A stretch of DNA of 56,165 nt from Prevotella sp. (GCA_017428055.1 JAFRRN010000048.1:1-56165), one strand, 5' to 3'. Counted from the first letter of the stretch, positions 16,681-26,725 are shown. The notes: a model not told the origin generated them from the sequence alone. Numbers and translations are program-made.

Positions 16681-17559
16681 ATGCGGAACCTCATTGCTTT
16701 TCTGGCGAAATACAACCACTGGATAGTGTTTGTGTTGTTTGAGGTGGTGAGTTTCGTTTTACTGTTTCAATACAACAGTTATCAAGGGAGCGTTTGGTTC
16801 TCGTCCGCTAATGCCGTCACAGGAAAGGTGATGGAATGGAGTTCGGGAGTGGAATCATTTTTCTCTTTGTCAAGAGTTAATGAGGAGTTGACGTATCGTA
16901 ACGCTTACTTGGAACACCAAGTGGCAACTCTTACCAAGAAATTGGAGAAAGTGCCGTTGGATTCTGCCTCCATCTACCGCGACCAGCTGCGCCTATTGAC
17001 AGAGTATAAGCTCATTCCCGCCAAGGTGGTGGGCAATGAGCTTAACAAACTCAACAACCTCATGACCATAGACAGAGGCTCCGTCGATGGCGTAAAGCCC
17101 GATATGGGAGTGGTGTGTGGCAGTGGTATCGTAGGCATTGTCTATCTTGTGTCAGCGCATTATTCGGTGGTGATACCCGTCCTGAATTCCCGTTCCAATA
17201 TTAGTTGTGCTATTCAGGGTCGTAATTATTTTGGTTATCTTTGTTGGGAAGGTGGCTCTTCCTCGTATGTTTTCTTGGATGATGTGCCACTCCATGCACA
17301 GTTTGAGATAAAGGATAAAGTGGTCACCAGTGGCTATTCTTCAGTCTTTCCACTAGGTGTGTTAGTGGGTACGATAGTCCAGAAAAAGAACTCAAGGGAT
17401 GGTCTTTCATACCGTTTGATGGTCAGGCTGTCAACAGACTTTGGTCGTTTGCGTGATGTCTGTGTCATTGATGATGCCTTGATGCGTGAGCGGATAGAAA
17501 TTATGAGGGCAGCACAGGATAGTCTTGGTTTGTCTGACAAGAAGAAAGCGTCGCAATAA
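16681..17559 (+). CDS. mreC: Rod-shape-determining protein MreC
   Basis: 292 residues. One N-terminal transmembrane helix (~14-32, WIVFVLFEVVSFVLLF), a coiled-coil stretch around 60-100 (NEELTYRNAYLEHQVATL), then the periplasmic beta-barrel core (MTIDRGSVDGVKPDMGVV, then IVYLVS and VIPVLNSRS). It links MreB/MreD to PBP2 in the elongasome. The start codon is 3 nt after the mreB stop, with mreD 13 nt downstream. Confidence 0.95.
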   Translation: MRNLIAFLAKYNHWIVFVLFEVVSFVLLFQYNSYQGSVWFSSANAVTGKVMEWSSGVESFFSLSRVNEELTYRNAYLEHQVATLTKKLEKVPLDSASIYRDQLRLLTEYKLIPAKVVGNELNKLNNLMTIDRGSVDGVKPDMGVVCGSGIVGIVYLVSAHYSVVIPVLNSRSNISCAIQGRNYFGYLCWEGGSSSYVFLDDVPLHAQFEIKDKVVTSGYSSVFPLGVLVGTIVQKKNSRDGLSYRLMVRLSTDFGRLRDVCVIDDALMRERIEIMRAAQDSLGLSDKKKASQ

Positions 17560-17572
17560 TCATATAGAATAG

Positions 17573-18073
17573 ATGAAGTTTGAGTTGTTGTGGTATATTT
17601 TGATGTTTGTGTTGTTGTGGATGATACAGGCATTGATTTGCAATCAGATTTGTTTGTTTGGTTGTGCCACTCCCATGATATACGTCTTTCTACCTTTGAC
17701 ATTCCGTATCAATTATCCCCGATGGGGTGTCTTGTCGTGGTGTTTTGTGATGGGGCTTTGTGTAGACATGAGTTCTAACACCCCAGGAGTGGGTGCAGCG
17801 TCCATGACATTGGTTGGGTTGTTGCAACCTTATTTGCTGGACTTGTTCATGCCTCGCGACAGCCAAGAGAATTTCCTGCCCACCATGAAGACCCTCGGTG
17901 TGAATAAATATGTGTGGTATGCCCTCTCATTGGTGTTTATCCATTGCCTGACATTTTTCACGTTGGAAGCATTCAACCTTTTTCATTGGGCGCAATGGAT
18001 AGGTTGTGTGTTAGGTTCCACAGCTCTGACTACTTTGCTTCTTTTGGCGGTGGAACGTTTTCGTACAGCATGA
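17573..18073 (+). CDS. mreD: Rod-shape-determining protein MreD
   Basis: 166 residues, almost entirely hydrophobic with four to five predicted membrane helices, e.g. ~5-22, ~33-48, ~58-75, ~115-135 and ~140-160. Size, topology and position between mreC and mrdA identify it; MreD is poorly conserved in sequence. It is the inner-membrane partner of MreC. Confidence 0.9.
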   Translation: MKFELLWYILMFVLLWMIQALICNQICLFGCATPMIYVFLPLTFRINYPRWGVLSWCFVMGLCVDMSSNTPGVGAASMTLVGLLQPYLLDLFMPRDSQENFLPTMKTLGVNKYVWYALSLVFIHCLTFFTLEAFNLFHWAQWIGCVLGSTALTTLLLLAVERFRTA

Positions 18074-18096
18074 AACCATCCTCTTAAATCATTGCC

Positions 18097-19953
18097 GTGA
18101 AAGAATTTGAACTCGAAAAAAGGAGAATTGTCATTGGTGGGGTGGCTATTGCGATTGTTGTCATCTACATCTTCCGATTGTTTGCTTTACAGTTGTTGAG
18201 CGACGACTACAAGCGCAATGCCGACTCCAATGCCTTCTTGAAAAAGATTGAGTTCCCTTCACGAGGTGCCATCATGGATCGCCATGGGGAGTTGTTGGTA
18301 TATAATCAGCCCGCATACGATGTTATGGTTATTATGAGCGAAGAGGATGGGCGACTTGACACGATGGAATTTTGCCAGTCGCTTGGCATCACGAAAGAGT
18401 TCTTCTTACAGCGAATGGCAGATATCAAAAACAAAAACAAGAATCCTGGCTATTCACGCTATACCCAGCAGTTGTTTATGAGCCAGCTTGCCGATAAGGA
18501 ATTTAGCGTATTTCATGAAAAGATTTACCGATTCCCAGGCTTTTATGTACAGAAAAGAAGTATTCGACAATACCAATACCCGTATGCTGCCCATGTGCTT
18601 GGTGATGTAGGTGAGGCTTCGCCCAGCGACATTAAAGAGGATGACTATTATCAGCCAGGTGATTATATTGGGAAAATGGGGGTAGAGCGTTCTTACGAAA
18701 GGCAGTTGCGTGGGCAGAAAGGCGTGCAAATCTTGTTGCGCGATGCCCATGGTCGCATTCAGGGAAGATATAAGGATGGTGAATATGACACGTCGCCCAT
18801 TGCTGGAAAGAACCTTACCCTTGGCATCGATGCCAAGTTGCAAGCGTTGGGTGAGCGGTTGATGGAAGGAAAGATTGGAAGTATTGTGGCTATCGAACCC
18901 TCCACTGGCGAGATCCTGTGCATGGTGTCAGCACCCACCTACGACCCCCGTTTGATGGTGGGGCGGCAGAGGAGCAAGGGGCATCAAACCTTACAGAACG
19001 ATGTGAGAAAACCCTTGCTGAACCGTTCCATCATGGGACAATATCCACCTGGCTCCACTTTCAAGACATCCCAGGCATTGACATTCCTCAATGAGGGAGT
19101 CATTACTCCCCAGACATCTTATTCGTGCCATCGTGGGTTTAATTTCAAGGGCTTGCATGTAGGTTGCCACGGACACCCCTCCCCTTTGAGCCTTGTGCCA
19201 GCTATCAGTACCTCATGCAACGGCTATTTTTGTTGGGGGTTTTATGACATGATGGTCAACCGCACGAAATATCCCCATGTGCAGGATGCCATGAACATTT
19301 GGCGAGACTATATGGTGAGTATGGGGTTTGGTTATAAACTTGGTGTTGACCTGCCGGGCGAGAAGCGAGGAATGATTCCCAATGCCCAATTCTATGATAA
19401 GGTTTACAAGAATGCCTGGAATGGCCTGACTGTCATCAGTATTTCCATTGGACAAGGCGAGGTAAACCTCACACCGTTGCAAATTGCCAATTTAGGGGCA
19501 ACCATCGCTAATCGTGGGTATTACTATGTTCCGCATGTGGTAAGAAAGGTGCAAGGTGAGGATTTAGATACTACATATACCCGACGCCATTACACCAAGG
19601 CGAGCCGCGAGGCATACGAATGGGTGGTGAAAGGAATGAGGGCTTCTGTTATGGGTGGTACCTGCCGTGCCGCCAACCGTAGTGACTATGCTGTGTGTGG
19701 CAAGACGGGAACAGCACAGAACCGTGGTCGTGACCATTCCGTCTTTATGGGCTTTGCCCCAATGGACGATCCAAAGATTGCCATTGCCGTCTATGTGGAA
19801 AATGGTGGGTTTGGAGCGCAGTTTGGTGTGCCTATCGGTGCGCTCATGATGGAGCAATATATCAAGGGAGAGTTGTCGAAAGCTTCAGAGGCTCGTGCCA
19901 CGGCTTTTCAGAGAAGGCACATCGGTTACGATAATACATATAAGAGCAAGTAA
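18097..19953 (+). CDS. mrdA: Peptidoglycan transpeptidase PBP2
   Basis: 618 residues from a GTG start at 18097. N-terminal membrane anchor ~12-35, pedestal/dimerisation domain (FPSRGAIMDRHGELL, IGKMGVERSYE), and a transpeptidase domain with the catalytic SxxK as STFK (Ser320), SxN as SCN (373-375) and KTG in CGKTGTAQ. Cross-links peptidoglycan during cell elongation, with RodA as the polymerase. The stop overlaps the rodA ATG by 1 nt, suggesting translational coupling. Confidence 0.96.
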   Translation: MKEFELEKRRIVIGGVAIAIVVIYIFRLFALQLLSDDYKRNADSNAFLKKIEFPSRGAIMDRHGELLVYNQPAYDVMVIMSEEDGRLDTMEFCQSLGITKEFFLQRMADIKNKNKNPGYSRYTQQLFMSQLADKEFSVFHEKIYRFPGFYVQKRSIRQYQYPYAAHVLGDVGEASPSDIKEDDYYQPGDYIGKMGVERSYERQLRGQKGVQILLRDAHGRIQGRYKDGEYDTSPIAGKNLTLGIDAKLQALGERLMEGKIGSIVAIEPSTGEILCMVSAPTYDPRLMVGRQRSKGHQTLQNDVRKPLLNRSIMGQYPPGSTFKTSQALTFLNEGVITPQTSYSCHRGFNFKGLHVGCHGHPSPLSLVPAISTSCNGYFCWGFYDMMVNRTKYPHVQDAMNIWRDYMVSMGFGYKLGVDLPGEKRGMIPNAQFYDKVYKNAWNGLTVISISIGQGEVNLTPLQIANLGATIANRGYYYVPHVVRKVQGEDLDTTYTRRHYTKASREAYEWVVKGMRASVMGGTCRAANRSDYAVCGKTGTAQNRGRDHSVFMGFAPMDDPKIAIAVYVENGGFGAQFGVPIGALMMEQYIKGELSKASEARATAFQRRHIGYDNTYKSK

Positions 19954-21422
19954 TGGTACAAGGAACAGAAAAACAGCCCAGTGTGCTTCAGTCACTCGAC
20001 TGGTGGACGGTTGCCATCTATTTGGCACTGCTGACTTTCGGATGGTTGAGTGTTTGTGGTGCATCTTATTCATACGGCGAGACAGACATTTTTAGCTTGG
20101 ACACCCGCTCGGGTATGCAAATCGTATGGATAGGAACGTCTATTTGCCTGGCGTTTGTCCTTGTCATGCTTGATGACCGTTTCTATGACACGTTGGCGTA
20201 TATTATCTATGGCTTCTTTATCGTATTGTTAATTGGCACCATCTTTAACCCTCATGAGATTAAAGGGTCGCGGTCGTGGCTTGTATTAGGACCTGTCCGT
20301 GTGCAACCGGCTGAGTTCGCCAAGTTTGCAACGGCATTGGCGGTGGCGAAGATGATGAGTACCTTTGGCTTTAACATCCGACAATTGAAAGACTTTGCAA
20401 AGGCATGTGCCATCATCTTTCTCCCCTTGTTGTTGATAGTGGCACAGAAAGAGACGGGATCGGCATTGGTCTATTTGGCTTTCTTCTTGGTGTTTTACCG
20501 TGAAGGGATGCCTGGGAGTATTCTGTTCACGGGAGTAGCTTTGGTTTTCTATTTTGTCGTAGGCATCAAATATGAGCATGTCTGGCTTTGGGATACGCCC
20601 ACGTCAGTGGGCAAGTTTGTCGTGTTGCTCTCTATCCAGTTGTTTACAGCAGGGATGATTCATGTCTATTGTGATGATAAAAAAAGAGCTAATCGCATCT
20701 TGTTTTATTCATTGTATATCACAGCCGTCTTCCTGTTGTTCTCTGAGTTTGTTATCCCATTTGATATAGTATGGGTACAGTTGGTGCTTTGTGCGTGGTT
20801 GATAGGTTACTTGATATATCACAGCATGTCACTGCGCATAAACAACTATTTCTTCTCGGCGCTGTTTGCGTTGGGGTCAGTATTGTTCTTCTATTCGGCT
20901 GACTATGTGTTGAATGACATGATGGAAAAGCATCAGCGTACGCGTATAAACGTGTTGTTGGGACTGGAACAGGATTTAGCAGGTGCAGGGTATAATGTGC
21001 ATCAGAGTGAAATTGCCATTGGTTCAGGAGGATTATTGGGCAAGGGCTTCTTAAATGGCACGCAGACGAAACTCAAGTTTGTACCAGAGCAAGATACTGA
21101 TTTTATCTTCTGTACGGTAGGAGAGGAGGAAGGGTTCTTTGGGTCGGCAGGTGTCTTGCTGCTGTTCCTTGCCTTGATATTGAGGCTTATCCACCTTGCG
21201 GAGCGACAACCTTTTAAGTTTGGCAGGGTTTATGGCTATTGTGTGTTGAGCATTTTCCTCTTCCATGTATTTATCAATGTCGGGATGGTGCTGGGCATCA
21301 CCCCTGTCATCGGTATTCCCTTGCCTTTTTTCAGCTATGGTGGCAGTAGCTTATGGGGATTCACGTTCCTGTTGTTTATTTTCCTGCGTATTGATGCGGG
21401 TAGGAACTTAATTCGCACCTGA
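19953..21422 (+). CDS. rodA: SEDS peptidoglycan glycosyltransferase RodA
   Basis: 489 residues, multi-spanning. SEDS signatures include GSRSWLVLGPVRVQPAEFAK and C-terminal GITPVIGIPLPFFSYGGSS. The middle part (KGFLNGTQTKLKFVPEQDTDFIF) matches the RodA/FtsW extracellular loop. It polymerises lipid II with PBP2, encoded immediately upstream with a 1-nt overlap. Somewhat longer than E. coli RodA (370), as is common in Bacteroidetes, because of an insertion around 215-300 with additional membrane helices. It ends convergently, 4 bp from gldH. Confidence 0.95.
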   Translation: MVQGTEKQPSVLQSLDWWTVAIYLALLTFGWLSVCGASYSYGETDIFSLDTRSGMQIVWIGTSICLAFVLVMLDDRFYDTLAYIIYGFFIVLLIGTIFNPHEIKGSRSWLVLGPVRVQPAEFAKFATALAVAKMMSTFGFNIRQLKDFAKACAIIFLPLLLIVAQKETGSALVYLAFFLVFYREGMPGSILFTGVALVFYFVVGIKYEHVWLWDTPTSVGKFVVLLSIQLFTAGMIHVYCDDKKRANRILFYSLYITAVFLLFSEFVIPFDIVWVQLVLCAWLIGYLIYHSMSLRINNYFFSALFALGSVLFFYSADYVLNDMMEKHQRTRINVLLGLEQDLAGAGYNVHQSEIAIGSGGLLGKGFLNGTQTKLKFVPEQDTDFIFCTVGEEEGFFGSAGVLLLFLALILRLIHLAERQPFKFGRVYGYCVLSIFLFHVFINVGMVLGITPVIGIPLPFFSYGGSSLWGFTFLLFIFLRIDAGRNLIRT

Positions 21423-21426
21423 TGGC

Positions 21427-21891
21427 TTAATATTTTGTCAGCATGATACCCACGTCGCCGATGCCTGGTAAAAGCTCGCGTTTCATGTCATGGCGTACGG
21501 TTACTTGCAACGAGTCTCCTGAGTTGAGGTGGATTTCTCCGATGTGGAATATATTTTGGTAATAGCTAACCCCTTGCTGCCTTGGCATACCGTTTTCCTC
21601 CCTCAATAGGCAGGGAATGGTGTCTGTGGATTTAAACAATGAAGGAAAAAAAGTCTTCTCCACGATGAGTGTGATGCCCATGAATGGATAGGAGCCATTG
21701 CTTCGCAGTTTCAGGTCCATCCCATAAACGCCCTCTGTCTCTGCCTTGGGTAATAAAAAAGTCAAGGTATCATCTTTTGCCCATCCCTCTAAGGGGGTGG
21801 GGGTGTAATGGTCATACACTTTCCGCTCATGGCATGATGCTATGGTTAGCAGTAGCCATGTAGCCCCAATTACCCATAAAGATTGTCTCAT
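21427..21891 (-). CDS. gldH: GldH-like gliding-motility lipoprotein
   Basis: 154 residues. Lipoprotein signal peptide with lipobox TIASC (Cys about residue 20) followed by a beta-rich mature domain (YGMDLKLRSNGSYPFMGITLIVEK, and near the C-terminus a GIGDVGIMLTK-like end) typical of GldH. In gliding Bacteroidetes GldH is a membrane lipoprotein linked to motility/T9SS; non-gliding Bacteroidales also keep it. Last gene of the minus-strand group metF-holB-ricT-gldH; 18 nt after ricT. Confidence 0.8.
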   Translation of the reverse strand: MRQSLWVIGATWLLLTIASCHERKVYDHYTPTPLEGWAKDDTLTFLLPKAETEGVYGMDLKLRSNGSYPFMGITLIVEKTFFPSLFKSTDTIPCLLREENGMPRQQGVSYYQNIFHIGEIHLNSGDSLQVTVRHDMKRELLPGIGDVGIMLTKY

Positions 21892-21909
21892 GAGTTTGGT
21901 AAGTCTTTA

Positions 21910-23106
21910 TCAGTCCTCTTTTTTCGGCTCTTGTGGACCGTTTCCATTCCGTTTTCCTCTGTTGTCGCGTTTAGGGTTGGTGGTGTTTGCTTTGCCGTTT
22001 TGAGGTGTTTTGTTCTTTTTCTTCTTGCGCTTACTCTTGTCAAAACGACTGATGTCCCCATCTTCCAAGAGGTCTGTGTGCATCTTCGTGGTCTTTTGGT
22101 CGCCATTCTCCAACAATGACGTGGGCTTAATGCCTTGTTTGTTCATTTCTATGATTTCCTTGGCACGGGCCGCAGTTATTGTCTCCAAGTTGACAGCAGC
22201 GTTCTTGGCAGTGGAATAAGTCACCAATCCAGCCAAAATGTCCGTCTTGAAAAGGAAATAGTCGCTATCCATGGTCTGTAGGATAATTTCCTTGCTGGGC
22301 AATTTGCGTGATGCCTCCATATAATCATCCACCTCATAATTGAGACAGCATTTCAACTTGGCGCACATGCCAGCCAACTTCTGTGGGTTGAGGGAAATGT
22401 CTTGGAAACGAGCTACGTTGGTGCTAACGCTGACAAAGTTCTTCATCCATGTGGCACAACAAAGTTCTCGTCCACAGGGACCTGTGCCACCAATGCGACC
22501 TGCTTCTTGCCTGGCACCGATCTGTTTCATCTCGATGCGTACATGGAAGGTGTCTGCAAGCACCTTAATCAACTGTCGGAAGTCTACACGGTCATCGGCA
22601 ATGTAATAGAAAATCGCCTTGTTGCCGTCGCCTTGGTATTCCACGTCGCCAATTTTCATCTGTAATCCGAGATTTTTGGCAATTTGCCGACTCTCGATCA
22701 TCGTGTCATGTTCGCGGCTTTTAGCCTCGAAATAACGGTCCATATCTGTCTGCTTGGCTATGCGAAACACTTTCTTGATGTCGTCTTCCGATTTCAAATT
22801 GGCTTTCTTGAGTTGCAGCTTCACGAGTCTTCCTGTGAGTGTCACCACGCCGATGTCATGACCAGGGCTTGCCTCAACCGCCACGATGTCGCCTTTTTTC
22901 AAGTCGAGTTTGCTGACATTATGGTAATATCCCTTGCGTGTGTTCTTGAATTGAACCTCCACGAGGTCTGTATCGTCATTGTTGCCTGGCACGTCCGCAA
23001 GCCAGTCATAGGTGTTCAGCTTGTTGTCTTGCCGTCCGCAACCTTTATGGGAAAGTCCCCTGTCGCACCCTCGGAAGACGTGAAATTCCATATCTTTATA
23101 ATCCAT
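21910..23106 (-). CDS. ricT: RicT/PSP1-domain protein
   Basis: 398 residues. N-terminal cysteine pattern (FRGCDRG, HKGCG), PSP1 domain with KKGDIVAVEASPGHDIGVV, YYIADDRVDFRQLIKVLA, and the conserved cysteine cluster GTGPCGRELCCATW plus GMCAKLKCCLNYE. RicT (YaaT) belongs to an Fe-S-containing complex that affects RNase Y-dependent mRNA processing in Bacillus; its role in Bacteroidetes is less clear. The last ~80 residues are a lysine-rich, low-complexity tail (KSKRKKKKNKTPQNGK), possibly nucleic-acid binding. Lies between holB and gldH in one direction. Confidence 0.88.
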   Translation of the reverse strand: MDYKDMEFHVFRGCDRGLSHKGCGRQDNKLNTYDWLADVPGNNDDTDLVEVQFKNTRKGYYHNVSKLDLKKGDIVAVEASPGHDIGVVTLTGRLVKLQLKKANLKSEDDIKKVFRIAKQTDMDRYFEAKSREHDTMIESRQIAKNLGLQMKIGDVEYQGDGNKAIFYYIADDRVDFRQLIKVLADTFHVRIEMKQIGARQEAGRIGGTGPCGRELCCATWMKNFVSVSTNVARFQDISLNPQKLAGMCAKLKCCLNYEVDDYMEASRKLPSKEIILQTMDSDYFLFKTDILAGLVTYSTAKNAAVNLETITAARAKEIIEMNKQGIKPTSLLENGDQKTTKMHTDLLEDGDISRFDKSKRKKKKNKTPQNGKANTTNPKRDNRGKRNGNGPQEPKKED

Positions 23107-23136
23107 TGTCTCTTTCTTAATATATATAATGTGTTT

Positions 23137-24273
23137 TTATTTCTTGATGAGTAATACTATCATTTGCAGGGCGAGGTCAAAGAAGACAATCTTTGCATTG
23201 GCGTTTTGTCCGATGTCGCGTCGTGCCAACGCCAATAGGTCATTGATTTCGATGACATTTGCCTCGTTGATAAATCGTGCAAAGTTCCGCGTGAAGTTCT
23301 CTTCCTCCAGTGTCAAGTAGTTGAGTTCCGCTTGATGGAAGTTGTACATGAAGTTTTCCCTGACCATCTGCATGAAGTAGGTGAGCATCCGCTTTTGTCG
23401 CTCGCGTCCGTAGCCCGCCACGGTCTCGCTCCATTTTTTCAGTTCTTTCACGTTGCGGGTGTATGCCATACGCATCAAGACGATAAACATGTTGAGGAAT
23501 TGGCTGTTCTCGTTGTCGGCATCCAATGCCTCCATGGCTCTTAGCCAACTGCCATTGGATAGCCTTGCGATGCGGTAAGCGGTGTCTTCTTCTATCCCCC
23601 GACGTTGAATGAGTGCCTGTTGGATGTCCTTCTCGTCTATCCGTTTGATGTCTATGCGTTGTGTTCGGCTGCGGATGGTCTCGATGAGATGCTCGGGCTC
23701 TTCGCATACCATGATGAAGAGGGTGAGTGCAGGGGGTTCTTCCAACAACTTTAACAGCTTGTTGGCGCATTCTTGGTTCATGCGTTCAGGCAACCATATC
23801 AAACTGATTTTATACCCTCCTTGGCTTGATTTTAGGCTTAATTTGCGTGTTAGGTCATCACTCTCTCCCGCGCCAATGATGGCTTGTTGGTTGGCTGCTT
23901 TCATTTGGTCAAGCCATTGGTCCATGGTGAAATAGGGACCGTCTGCGAGCAACTCATGCCATTCCTTGGTAAAGTCGTCGCTTACCATCTTGTGATCGGC
24001 AGACTTACCTGTAGGTCGAATGACAGGATAGGTAAAATGGAGGTCTGGGTGCTGCCATTTTTTTAGCATAGCCTCGGCGTTTCGACTCTGAGTCGTCTGC
24101 TCATTGCCGTCACGTTCCCCCAAAAGGTAGGATGCCAAAGCCAAGGCCAAAGCCATCTTCCCACTGCCCGAAGGACCGCAAAGCATGATGGCGTGCGGTA
24201 TCCTGTCTTCGAGTACCATCTTCATCAGCCGTCCTTTGGCTTCCTCTTGTCCTATGACTTCATCAAACTTCAT
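23137..24273 (-). CDS. holB: DNA polymerase III clamp-loader subunit delta'
   Basis: 378 residues. AAA+ clamp-loader fold: VIGQEEAKGRL, Walker A GPSGSGKMALALALA, then ISLIWLPERMNQECANKLLKLLEEPP (Walker B/sensor region with the conserved NKLLKLLEEPP), and SRTQRIDI sensor region. The Cys zinc finger of DnaX is absent. It helps load the beta sliding clamp on primed DNA. The start lies 1 nt after the metF stop, and ricT is 30 nt downstream. Confidence 0.9.
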   Translation of the reverse strand: MKFDEVIGQEEAKGRLMKMVLEDRIPHAIMLCGPSGSGKMALALALASYLLGERDGNEQTTQSRNAEAMLKKWQHPDLHFTYPVIRPTGKSADHKMVSDDFTKEWHELLADGPYFTMDQWLDQMKAANQQAIIGAGESDDLTRKLSLKSSQGGYKISLIWLPERMNQECANKLLKLLEEPPALTLFIMVCEEPEHLIETIRSRTQRIDIKRIDEKDIQQALIQRRGIEEDTAYRIARLSNGSWLRAMEALDADNENSQFLNMFIVLMRMAYTRNVKELKKWSETVAGYGRERQKRMLTYFMQMVRENFMYNFHQAELNYLTLEEENFTRNFARFINEANVIEINDLLALARRDIGQNANAKIVFFDLALQMIVLLIKK

Positions 24274-24274
24274 G

Positions 24275-25231
24275 CTATAATAGTTTTCCTACCACTTGCC
24301 CCACCAAGTCCACTGCTGACACTGTATAGAAATGGATGTTTTTCACGCCCGACTCATATAATTCCTTACATTGCATGGTTGTCCACTCCACGCCGAGGGT
24401 CTTCGCGTCGTCGTCGGTCTTGCATTTCAGTATTTCCGAGGCGAGTTCTTGTGGTAAGTCACAATGAAAAGTCTTGGGAATGACGGTCAGTTGTGATAAT
24501 TTGGCAAACGGCTTGATGCCAGGGATAATGGGGATGGTGATGCCTTTCTCCCGTGCTTTCTTTACGAAGTCGAAATATTTTCGGTTATCGAAAAACAACT
24601 GCGTGATGGCATATTGCGCCCCAAGGTCTTGTTTCATCTTGAGAAATTGCAGATCCATCTCCATGTTGGGTGCCTCCTCGTGTTTCTCTGGATAACAAGC
24701 CACACCATAAAGGAATGGCATCCCAGGCTTTTGGATAGGTGTCTCATCCGAAAAAAAACCTTCATTAAAATGATTGACTTGTCTAATGAGGTCAGTGGTA
24801 TGGGCATGGCCACCCTTTGTGGGCTTGAAGGTCTTGTCATCCTTTGCTTTGTCTCCTCTTAGGAGCAGGAGGTTGGAGATGCCCAGGAACTGTAAGTCAA
24901 GCAACTCATACTCAATGTCTTCGATGGTTGCACCACTACAGATGATGTGTGGGATAACTGGGATTTGGTATTTGTTTTGGATAGCGGCAGAGATGGCAAT
25001 GGTGCCAGGGCGGCGGCGAAGTCGCTGTCTCTCAAACTTCCCGTTTTCCAGTTCCTTATAGACAAATTCGCTGTGATGGGTCGTGATGTTGATGAAGATA
25101 GGATTATACCCTTTCAGCTTGTCGATGGTGGCAAACAAGGCATCCGTACCCGTCCCTTTCAATGGTGGGAGTACTTCAAATGAGAATTTCCGCTTGTCTG
25201 TATCTTGGTTGATGAGATCTAATACGTTCAT
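24275..25231 (-). CDS. metF: 5,10-methylenetetrahydrofolate reductase
   Basis: 318 residues, the usual MetF size. TIM-barrel flavoprotein: FSFEVLPPLKGTG at the start (conserved Glu), FINITTHH, IPHIICSGATIEDIE, LLLRGDKAKDD, AQYAITQLFFDN and IPIIPGIKPF. Reduces 5,10-methylene-THF to 5-methyl-THF for methionine synthesis. The 33-bp gap upstream to the beta-helix gene shows no promoter I recognise, so it may be transcribed from 27.1 kb with the two secreted-protein genes. Confidence 0.95.
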   Translation of the reverse strand: MNVLDLINQDTDKRKFSFEVLPPLKGTGTDALFATIDKLKGYNPIFINITTHHSEFVYKELENGKFERQRLRRRPGTIAISAAIQNKYQIPVIPHIICSGATIEDIEYELLDLQFLGISNLLLLRGDKAKDDKTFKPTKGGHAHTTDLIRQVNHFNEGFFSDETPIQKPGMPFLYGVACYPEKHEEAPNMEMDLQFLKMKQDLGAQYAITQLFFDNRKYFDFVKKAREKGITIPIIPGIKPFAKLSQLTVIPKTFHCDLPQELASEILKCKTDDDAKTLGVEWTTMQCKELYESGVKNIHFYTVSAVDLVGQVVGKLL

Positions 25232-25264
25232 CCTATCTCCATGAAAGGTGTACTTGAATGCTAA

Positions 25265-26725
25265 TTACATACTTGGAGATGACACCAAGATGAATGCGCT
25301 TGTATAGGAATAGCTGGAGGGAACGGTAAACGATACGCCATCGTAGGAAACGTTTTGCCCACCCGTCACATTGCTGGTGTATGTCTTGTAGGCTTGAGAG
25401 CCAGTTGTGGGGGTTACTTCTTTGCCTCCTATGCCCATAATGGTGGCACCCGTGACGTTGAATGTGTAATCGGTCTTGAAGGTCGTGGCCTTGTTGACTG
25501 ACACGGCACAATAAATGTTTCCGCCAGATAAGACGATGTTCCCGTCACTCTTGATACCCTGGGGCTTCGTGTCGTTATTGCTGTCATATTTATAGACACG
25601 TCCCGTTGTGACAACGTCCATGGTGCCTCCCGTCACGTTGATGTTGCCTGTGGCATTCAATCCCTTGCCACCAATACCCGTAGAAGCAAGCGAAACCGTT
25701 CCTCCTGACATGTTGAATGCCCCGCCGCATTTCACTGCCGATGAGCTGGTGATATCGCTTTCCGTTGTGTCGTAATAGGCGGCACCGGTAGTGGTGGAGG
25801 TAATGGTGCCTGCCGTGATAACGATGGTACTGTCACATTTGATGCCTTTGGAAGCATCTCCAGTGGTGGTGACATTCAATGTGCCACCATTGATGAAGAT
25901 AAATCCATTGTTCTCGTATGTATCCTTGGTTCCCTTGTTCACACCCTTGAAGCCACAATCAATGCCATCGCCTGTGGAATTGACAGTGATGTTTCCGCCA
26001 TCCAATTTGAAGTATTGGTCAACATGGATGCCGTCGGAAACGGCAGAATTCACGTTGATGGTGCCGTTACTCACGAGCATATAGTCGCCCGCCGTGATGC
26101 CATGCTTGGTATTTCCTGTGATATTGAGGGTACCCGTTCCATTCACTTCGGGGTGGCCGTCAATGTAGAGGCAAGCGTTATGTGAACCGTTGGAACAGTC
26201 TGTGAGTGTATTAGTTCCTGTTAATGTCACGTTGATGCGCTTACCGTTCTGGATGTCGATGGGTGCGCCGCTGGTATTGGTCAAGGTGAGATTATTCAGA
26301 ACCAATGATGCTTTGTATTCGCCATCCATGTAAAACGATCCATTGGTGGACGTTCCTGTCAGTGTGTATGTGATTTCATCAGCAAGTGATGTGTCCTGGA
26401 TGATGCTCACAGTTGCCCCGCTTGCGGTCACTGTCAGGTATTTGGCGACATTTCCCGCAACGACCACGTCTGCCGATGATCCATTGTAAGTGACGCTTAC
26501 GGTATTGTCTGCCACGGAGTTGTTGTTGATGACGATATTGTCGATTTCTGAAATCGTGTATGTCTTTCCCTCTATGGTGACGGTGGTTCCATTAGCGAAT
26601 GTCATGTCACCTGTGTTGGATGATGAGTGGGCATATGTCACTTCGCCCATCTTGACATTCAGTGTCTGTGCGGACATGGCAAGTGTGCAAAAGAAAAAAA
26701 AGGGGAAGATAGTTGCTTTTTTCAT
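25265..26725 (-). CDS. Secreted parallel beta-helix, Cthe_2159/DUF4353-like carbohydrate-binding protein
   Basis: 486 residues. Signal peptide ~1-19 (ending MSA). A short N-terminal module (~20-70, including NGTTVTIEGKTYTISEIDNI) precedes a domain of repeating strands with LNNLTLTNTSGAPIDIQNGK, CLYIDGHPEVNGTG, HGITAGDYMLVSNG, DGIHVDQYFKLDGG and KGIKCDSTIVITAGT. This rhythm matches the Cthe_2159 beta-helix family, described as binding acidic plant polysaccharides. The start overlaps the upstream gene by 4 nt, so the two are coupled. Confidence 0.82.
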   Translation of the reverse strand: MKKATIFPFFFFCTLAMSAQTLNVKMGEVTYAHSSSNTGDMTFANGTTVTIEGKTYTISEIDNIVINNNSVADNTVSVTYNGSSADVVVAGNVAKYLTVTASGATVSIIQDTSLADEITYTLTGTSTNGSFYMDGEYKASLVLNNLTLTNTSGAPIDIQNGKRINVTLTGTNTLTDCSNGSHNACLYIDGHPEVNGTGTLNITGNTKHGITAGDYMLVSNGTINVNSAVSDGIHVDQYFKLDGGNITVNSTGDGIDCGFKGVNKGTKDTYENNGFIFINGGTLNVTTTGDASKGIKCDSTIVITAGTITSTTTGAAYYDTTESDITSSSAVKCGGAFNMSGGTVSLASTGIGGKGLNATGNINVTGGTMDVVTTGRVYKYDSNNDTKPQGIKSDGNIVLSGGNIYCAVSVNKATTFKTDYTFNVTGATIMGIGGKEVTPTTGSQAYKTYTSNVTGGQNVSYDGVSFTVPSSYSYTSAFILVSSPSM